Origin: Paenibacillus sp. BSR1-1
GTDB lineage: Bacteria > Bacillota > Bacilli > Bacillales > Cytobacillaceae
Assembly (NCBI RefSeq): GCF_030403775.1
Contig: NZ_JAQMWQ010000019.1
Location: forward strand, 1 to 64,000
Reading direction: 5' to 3'
DNA length: 64,000 nt
This document shows, piece by piece, positions 59,189 through 64,000 of this stretch. The notes below the pieces were generated by a model. It saw only the letters and a program-made list of their open reading frames with translations, searched no databases and was not told where the DNA came from. Positions within the stretch are counted from its first letter, which is position 1. Each line of letters opens with the position of its first letter. The position numbers and the translations under genes were made by a program.

Positions 59189-60661
59189 TTAAAAATACTT
59201 CGCGATATCTACTGCCAGCTTCTCATATTTCTTGTAAACCTTTTTATAGATCTTACTGTTTTCTATATTTGGAAGAATCGCTTCTCCCATAGGGATATTC
59301 TTTTTAATCTCTTCGAAGGAACCAGCTTTACCAGTGGCCACTAATGCCGTCCATGCTGCCCCCCATGCTGCACTGTGATGACTTTCAGAAACATAAATTT
59401 CAGCTTCAAATACATCAGCCATCATTTGCAGCCAAATCGGAGACCTGGATAAACCGCCGTTTACATAGATTTTTTGCGGCTCGCCAGCTAATCTCTCTAA
59501 AGCTTTCCCAATTTGATAGAGATTAAAAGTAATTCCTTCTAATACGGCACGAATAAAATGTTCTTTACTGTGGGTAATCGAAACCCCATAAAAATTTCCT
59601 TTTGCCTGCTGATTCCAAATCGGCGCTCTTTCACCATTTATATAAGGAAGAAAAATAATACCATCGGCCCCAGGAGCAACTCGTCCTGCTTCTGCAAGGA
59701 ATTCATCATAACTTCCTTCGTAATTCAGAAGATCTTTTAACCATTGCAAGGCAATTCCGCCATTGTTCGTTGGTCCGCCAATGATGGAAGTGTCCGCTGT
59801 AAAGGAATAACAAAAGGTTTCTTGGTTTTCACTTATTTTAACGCCTTTGGTAAATTGTCTAATTGCCCCGCTAGTACCCACTGAAACAGCTGCTTCCCCA
59901 GGAAGAATAGCACCGATTCCAAGGTTTGCTAATTGTCCGTCAGCAGCTCCAATAACAAAAGGTGTACTAGGATCGAGACCAATTTCTTCCGCAATATTCG
60001 GGTTGATTCCTGTTAATATCGCAGTCGGCGGAACGACGTTCGAAAGCTGTCTTTCGTCTATACCGGTTAATCCTAATAATTCCGAATCCCAGCTTTGTGT
60101 CGCTGGATTAAATAAACCTGTTGCAGAAGCCATCGAATAGTCAATCACACGCTGATTAAACCAAGTGTGAAGCACAAACTCTTTAATTGACATATAGTAG
60201 GCTGCCAGATTATAGGGTTCATAGTTTGTTTCATTCATCCATAAAAGCTTGACGAATGGTGTCATCGGGTGAATAGGCGTGCCTGTGTTGGCATAATATT
60301 TGCTCCCGGTTTTTTCCAATATTTTTTCAGCCTGATCAAAGCTTCTTCCATCTGCCCATATAAGTGCTGGAGATATCGGCTTTTTATTTTCATCAACACA
60401 TATGAGTGAATGCATTGCCGCTGAAAATCCAACGGAAAGTATTTCATTTTTTTCAATGGCTGCTTTGTTAATCGCATTTCTTACCGCTTTAATTGTTAAC
60501 CTTTCGATTTCTATTGGATCCTGCTCTACCCATCCAGGCTTAGGATAATAAGAGGTAATCATTTCTTCTGAATCGGCGATGAGTTTTCCAGTCAAATTGA
60601 ATACACATGCTTTGACGCTAGTTGTTCCAAAATCAATACCCATTACATACTCTTTATACAT
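59189..60661 (-). CDS. Second FGGY-family sugar kinase (gluconokinase/xylulokinase-like)
   Basis: A 490-residue FGGY kinase, clearly paralogous to the one at 54.0-55.5 kb: YVMGIDFGTTSVKACVFNLT, ALIWADGRSFDQAEKILE, FVIGAADGQLANLGIGAILPG, AVSVGTSGAIRQF, and KIYVNGGLSRSPIWLQMMAD. The substrate may be gluconate or a C2-epimer or keto form made by the neighbouring enzymes. It lies between a terminator after larE and the broken larB, 33 bp before the larB ATG. GGAAGAGGAAGC precedes the start. Confidence 0.85.
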   Translation of the reverse strand: MYKEYVMGIDFGTTSVKACVFNLTGKLIADSEEMITSYYPKPGWVEQDPIEIERLTIKAVRNAINKAAIEKNEILSVGFSAAMHSLICVDENKKPISPALIWADGRSFDQAEKILEKTGSKYYANTGTPIHPMTPFVKLLWMNETNYEPYNLAAYYMSIKEFVLHTWFNQRVIDYSMASATGLFNPATQSWDSELLGLTGIDERQLSNVVPPTAILTGINPNIAEEIGLDPSTPFVIGAADGQLANLGIGAILPGEAAVSVGTSGAIRQFTKGVKISENQETFCYSFTADTSIIGGPTNNGGIALQWLKDLLNYEGSYDEFLAEAGRVAPGADGIIFLPYINGERAPIWNQQAKGNFYGVSITHSKEHFIRAVLEGITFNLYQIGKALERLAGEPQKIYVNGGLSRSPIWLQMMADVFEAEIYVSESHHSAAWGAAWTALVATGKAGSFEEIKKNIPMGEAILPNIENSKIYKKVYKKYEKLAVDIAKYF

Positions 60662-60718
60662 GCTTCCTCTTCCTTTTCAAATAAAACATAGTATATCTTT
60701 ATTTTTAGTATCGTTAAA

Positions 60719-60750
60719 AGAAAAAGCCTTGGAGGATTCCAAAGCCTTTT
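60719..60750 (-). terminator. Terminator after larE
   Basis: On the minus strand AAGGCTTTGG pairs with CCAAGGCTT-type bases (one bulge), followed by TTTTTC. Confidence 0.65.
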
Positions 60751-60761
60751 CATTTAGCTGT

Positions 60762-61562
60762 TTAGGATAAAACTTTGTTCATACTGCCACTTTGGTAGCC
60801 AATTAAATCTAAAGTAATATATTTATATCCATAGGTTTGAAGTTCTTTGACTATAGAATCGTGGTTAATCAAAACAATCTTCATGTCGGCCGGTTCTACC
60901 TCAATTCTAGCAATCTCCTGATGAGTTCGAACCCGGACCTGCCGAATTTGTAAAGATTTTAAATAGCTTTCCGCTTTTTCAACCTTTGTTAACTTTTCTT
61001 TAGTAATATATTCACCATATGCAATCCTTGAAGATAGACAGGCAAACGATGGTTTATTCCATGTTGGTAAATCGAAATTTCGTGAAAGTTCTCGTATTTC
61101 TTCTTTGAAAAGATTCGCTTCTTGCAGTGGTCCGCGGATTCCTTTTTCTTTTGCAGCCTGCATGCCTGGTCTAAATTCATTCATATCATCAGCAATGACG
61201 CCATAAATCACATTCTGAAATCCCTTTTCTTCCATGACCGGGATTAAATGGTCAAATAGACTGCTTTTACAAAAATAGCATCGATTCTTATTGTTCTCCG
61301 CATATCCAGGAATCGCTAACTCTGATGTTTCGATTACCTGGTGCTGAGCACCTATTTTATCAGCAAGTATTTTTGCCTCTTCCAGTTCACTTGAAGGATA
61401 CGTTTCTGAATCTGCAGTTACAGCCAAAACACGGTCCGTGCCCAATGTCTCCACAGCTGCTTTTAAAAGAAAAGTACTGTCCACCCCTCCTGAGAATGCG
61501 ACCACCACTGATTCCATTTCACGGAGAATTGACTGTAGGTTTTTATACTTCTCTGTTTGCAT
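60762..61562 (-). CDS. larE: LarE, ATP-dependent sacrificial sulphur transferase
   Basis: A 266-residue PP-loop enzyme that puts sulphur on the nickel-pincer nucleotide precursor. The ATP loop AFSGGVDST is at residues 22-30. Cys175 in PSFACLSSRIAYG matches the sacrificial cysteine of L. plantarum LarE (Cys176). A further pair, Cys95 and Cys98 in NRCYFCKSS, is like the three-cysteine LarE forms that hold a [4Fe-4S] cluster and work catalytically. The start at 61562 has GAGAGGGGA just before it. Third gene of the larA-like, SDR, larE operon; intact. Confidence 0.92.
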   Translation of the reverse strand: MQTEKYKNLQSILREMESVVVAFSGGVDSTFLLKAAVETLGTDRVLAVTADSETYPSSELEEAKILADKIGAQHQVIETSELAIPGYAENNKNRCYFCKSSLFDHLIPVMEEKGFQNVIYGVIADDMNEFRPGMQAAKEKGIRGPLQEANLFKEEIRELSRNFDLPTWNKPSFACLSSRIAYGEYITKEKLTKVEKAESYLKSLQIRQVRVRTHQEIARIEVEPADMKIVLINHDSIVKELQTYGYKYITLDLIGYQSGSMNKVLS

Positions 61563-61617
61563 TGTCCCCTCTCCCATCTTTTTAGAGCCAATCACTAATA
61601 TATAATTATGTGAGATA

Positions 61618-62388
61618 TTATATTGTCATGCTACCAAAGCCGCCATCTACTCGAATCAAGGCTCCTGTTACGAAGCTTGAAGCCTTTTCAGATGCAAGCC
61701 AAACGGTTGCCCCTTGTAGTTCCTCCGCTTCCCCAAAGCGATTCATTGGAGTATGACTCATGATCGATTCAATTCGTTCTTTATCTAGGATTTTTCGGTT
61801 TTGTTCCGCTGGGAAGAACCCTGGAATAATAGCATTCACACGAATTCCATTCGGTGCAAATTCTCGTGCTAAGAACTGTGTAACGCTGTTAAGGCCCGCT
61901 TTGGAAACGGAATACGTAAATACTCTAGAAAGAGGTGTTGTGGAAGAAACAGACGAAATATTAATGATACTTCCCTTTCTTTCCTGCTCTATCATTCTTT
62001 TAGCAAAAATCTGACAGGTTAATATAATCCCCTTCAAGTTTATATCCATAATTTTGTCATATTCATCCATTCCAAGATCAAAGAAAGGTGTTGCACTATT
62101 CGTACCAGGAGCATTTAAAAGAATGTCCCAGCCGCCGGACCATTGTTCAATTTCTTTTGCTGCTTGAATTAATGAATCCTGTGAGCTGACATCCGCAGCA
62201 AATGCTTTGGCTTCTCCGCCATTTTGTTCAATTTCTTTGACTACTTCTTCAGCTTTTTCAAGGTTTCGCCCGACAATTGCCACTTTCGCACCGTGTGCTG
62301 CCAACCCTTTTGCCATTGCTGAACCCAGTACACCATTTCCCCCAATGGCTACTGCGGTTTTCCCTGTTAAATCAAATAAATTTGTCAT
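61618..62388 (-). CDS. SDR-family oxidoreductase, probable sugar acid dehydrogenase
   Basis: A 256-residue classical short-chain dehydrogenase. Cofactor motif AVAIGGNGVLGSAMAKG, LLNAPGTNSATPF, catalytic INISSVSS with Ser and YSVSKAGLNSV with Tyr and Lys, and the C-terminal VTGALIRVDGGFGSM. The sequence resembles gluconate 5-dehydrogenase, KduD or mannonate oxidoreductase-like enzymes. It lies 21 bp after the LarA-like gene, so a sugar acid substrate is inferred. Confidence 0.85.
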   Translation of the reverse strand: MTNLFDLTGKTAVAIGGNGVLGSAMAKGLAAHGAKVAIVGRNLEKAEEVVKEIEQNGGEAKAFAADVSSQDSLIQAAKEIEQWSGGWDILLNAPGTNSATPFFDLGMDEYDKIMDINLKGIILTCQIFAKRMIEQERKGSIINISSVSSTTPLSRVFTYSVSKAGLNSVTQFLAREFAPNGIRVNAIIPGFFPAEQNRKILDKERIESIMSHTPMNRFGEAEELQGATVWLASEKASSFVTGALIRVDGGFGSMTI

Positions 62389-62409
62389 GTCTCTTCTCTC
62401 CCCTATACT

Positions 62410-63678
62410 CTAGAATAAATTTCCGTTCTCCTCAAAAGGAAACTCATAGACTTCTGATATTTGCTCCATATTTGGATGATTTTTTATATACTCAAGCAAT
62501 GGTTCAGATACTTCAATTTCACTAAGCTTTAATGTATTTTTAATCCGTACGAGTTTGACAGTTGTAAAATCTAAGATATTACATGTTTTTATGGCTGCTT
62601 GAATGGTCTGTTTATCATTAGGTAAGGTTGTTGCAATTTTTGTAGGAGCGACAACAGTAGAAGTCAACCCATTGGCATAGGTTCCTTCTAAATCCATTTT
62701 GTCAACAAGGCGCTGACAGGTAAAATCTGCAGTTCCAACACCATTGGCATTTCCCTCTGACTCTCGAGTGACATCAAGCACGACCATCTTGCTTACATCG
62801 GGACCACCTGACGCATAAGGTGTTGGATAGCGGCCAGTGATATTTGGGTCCATTCCATCACCCGAAATATTTTTACCAATTTCATCAATCACCAAGACAT
62901 CTATTTGATCAAAAAACAATTTTGGCAATAAGGCTTTGGCTTGTTTCTGTAAATCTGGTTCTTTTTCAATAATCTCATCTGGTGTTAACACATCAACAAT
63001 GGCTACCCTGTCAAATGCATTTTCAACCGAAGCAACGCCAAAAAGGAATGGTGTTTTTTCCATGATAATCTTGGCCATGGCCGGTACATTTTCAGCCATA
63101 TACTTAAACCCCATTTGATGACATGCTTCTGCCCCTTTTTGTTTCCCTAAACCAATACTGATCATCTTCATGATGCCGCTTTCAACTGGGCCCCTAAAGG
63201 CGGTATGGGGTTTCACCCGATTAATCACTACGATTCCATCAGCATCTGAAGCATATTTATCCACATATACTGGCAGACCGTTTGGCAGTTCGCTAATCTT
63301 TACAACTTCCATCGATGAGCGAATTTCACAGCCAACACTTTCCTCGGTGACGCCAAGATGCGCTAACACTTCTCTCTGTCCTTCTGCAGTCGCACCGCCA
63401 TGGCTTCCCATACTTGGCACAATAAAGGGTTCGGCTCCTAATTCTTTTAAAAATTTCACGGTTACTGCCGTAAGTTCAACAAGGCGATCAAGCCCTCTGC
63501 TGCCGACAGCAATCGCAATTTCCATTCCAGGTTTAATTTGTTTCTGGATTTTTTCTCGTTGTAATTTTTCTTCTAGTTCTTTTTCAAGGTTTTCAATTTT
63601 CGTATCATCAAAATTTACTCTTACTTTGGCCATCTTCGGAATTGGAATATCTTTAACTAATTCTTGCAGAATACCCAT
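62410..63678 (-). CDS. LarA-family nickel-pincer racemase/epimerase
   Basis: A 422-residue protein of the lactate racemase (DUF2088) superfamily. Residues equivalent to the L. plantarum LarA set are in register: His93 in SMGSHGGATAEGQ (LarA His108), His158 in NRVKPHTAFRG (His174), Lys171 in ESGIMKMISIGLG (Lys184, which bonds the cofactor), His187 in EACHQMGF (His200). Family members racemise or epimerise 2-hydroxy acids by hydride transfer to the nickel-pincer nucleotide. Gluconate genes nearby suggest an aldonate 2-epimerase instead of lactate racemase; not provable here. ATG at 63678 is preferred; the GTG at 63690 overlaps AAAAGGAG. Confidence 0.87.
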   Translation of the reverse strand: MGILQELVKDIPIPKMAKVRVNFDDTKIENLEKELEEKLQREKIQKQIKPGMEIAIAVGSRGLDRLVELTAVTVKFLKELGAEPFIVPSMGSHGGATAEGQREVLAHLGVTEESVGCEIRSSMEVVKISELPNGLPVYVDKYASDADGIVVINRVKPHTAFRGPVESGIMKMISIGLGKQKGAEACHQMGFKYMAENVPAMAKIIMEKTPFLFGVASVENAFDRVAIVDVLTPDEIIEKEPDLQKQAKALLPKLFFDQIDVLVIDEIGKNISGDGMDPNITGRYPTPYASGGPDVSKMVVLDVTRESEGNANGVGTADFTCQRLVDKMDLEGTYANGLTSTVVAPTKIATTLPNDKQTIQAAIKTCNILDFTTVKLVRIKNTLKLSEIEVSEPLLEYIKNHPNMEQISEVYEFPFEENGNLF

Positions 63679-63799
63679 GGATATATTCACTCCTTTTCAT
63701 TGTTTAAAGTGTTCCTCGCGGGATTATATTCCATGTAATTACTTTGTCAGTTACTTGAAATCCCTTTCATTTTTAAGGCGATTTATAAATTTATTCATT

Positions 63800-63837
63800 T
63801 TAATTTGTTTACCAAACAAACTAATTACCTGTATAAT
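63800..63837. promoter_or_regulatory. ROK/XylR-type operator between larA-like operon and regulator gene
   Basis: TTAATTTGTTT (63800-63810) and AAACAAACTAA (63814-63824) form an inverted repeat with a 3-base centre, very like the XylR operator of Bacillus (TTAGTTTGTTT arms). TATAAT at 63832-63837 may be the -10 of the plus-strand regulator gene, with TTTACC 18 bp before it. It lies in the divergent gap, so both directions could be controlled. Confidence 0.65.
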
Positions 63838-63887
63838 ATCATTATGCCTCAAAAACGTCAATAAATATGTTATTAAAGGAGAAATTT

Positions 63888-64000
63888 ATGCTTACTGGGG
63901 ATGCAGCTTACATTAAAAAAATCAATCGTTCCTTAATCCTTAGCAAAATTATTGAGCACGGGAGGGTTTCTCGTTCAGATATAGCGAAAATAACTGGCTT
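63888..64000 (+). CDS. ROK-family transcriptional regulator, N-terminal part
   Basis: The gene runs off the window; 37 codons are seen. MLTGDAAYIKKINRSLILSK then IIEHGRVSRSDIAKITG is the typical start of XylR/NagC-type ROK regulators, covering the first helices of the winged helix-turn-helix. AAAGGAG lies before the ATG. Divergent from the LarA-like operon and next to a XylR-type operator, so it is the likely repressor of those genes. Confidence 0.8.
   Translation, partial: MLTGDAAYIKKINRSLILSKIIEHGRVSRSDIAKITG

Overview
The window reads as chromosome of a low-GC, spore-forming member of the Bacillaceae (Bacillus or Neobacillus-like). Grounds: AT-rich DNA, strong AGGAGG-type ribosome binding sites, intrinsic terminators after most genes, CcpA-type cre and Fur boxes of the Bacillus kind, a SpoVR gene, and blocks whose gene content matches the B. 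subtilis yhcT-yhdC neighbourhood. I saw no rRNA, tRNA, prophage, transposase or CRISPR array. Assignments rest on reading motifs by eye; no database search was possible.

Layout. 1-2 kb: end of an unidentified structured RNA or terminator region and small genes. 2.05-8.6 kb: a 2186-residue secreted multidomain protein (lamin-tail, OB-folds, PHP hydrolase, Ig repeats, cell-wall-binding repeats). 8.9-16.4 kb: HupE-like protein, DUF445 protein, haem-copper-oxidase-like small protein, YcgQ/YcgR pair, e(P4)-type acid phosphatase. 15-19 kb: alanine module (permease, PucR-type activator AdeR, alanine dehydrogenase) with a cre site. 19.2-28 kb: a surface glycoconjugate block (GT-C transferase; epimerase, flippase-like protein, phosphodiesterase, GT2 transferase) interleaved with a Fur-controlled FTR1 iron permease operon and a separate Fur-controlled lipoprotein. 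28-37.3 kb: YhcYZ two-component system, YhdB, M14 peptidase, YhdC-like, SpoVR, phosphoglucomutase PgcA, YhcU, YhcT. 37.3-45 kb: GlsB/YeaQ protein, pirin with a quinone-type operator, DUF47/Pit phosphate transport, YitT, icaADB poly-GlcNAc operon, proline synthesis. 45-47.5 kb: deoxyribonucleoside catabolism (deoR, deoC, a short XapX gene, cdd). 47.7-53.3 kb: MMPL exporter, metallophosphoesterase, ArsB/NhaD transporter. 53.3-54 kb: a symmetric inverted arrangement of hairpins and GC-rich mobile-type repeats. 54-64 kb: gluconate/aldonate region with two FGGY kinases, an RpiR regulator, GntP permease, a LarA-family enzyme, an SDR dehydrogenase, LarE, and wrecked larB and larC, followed by the start of a ROK regulator.

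The most interesting unit is the last one. A LarA-like epimerase with intact predicted nickel-pincer ligands sits with gluconate transport and phosphorylation genes, which suggests an aldonate epimerase pathway. The cofactor genes larB and larC beside it have been fused and destroyed by one deletion plus a frameshift, while larE and the LarA-like gene remain open. Other points worth a look are the FTR1 operon with an unusual extracytoplasmic partner and a textbook Fur-covered promoter, a 52-bp tandem array of hairpins at 33.5 kb, and the inverted repeat arrangement at 53.3-54 kb.
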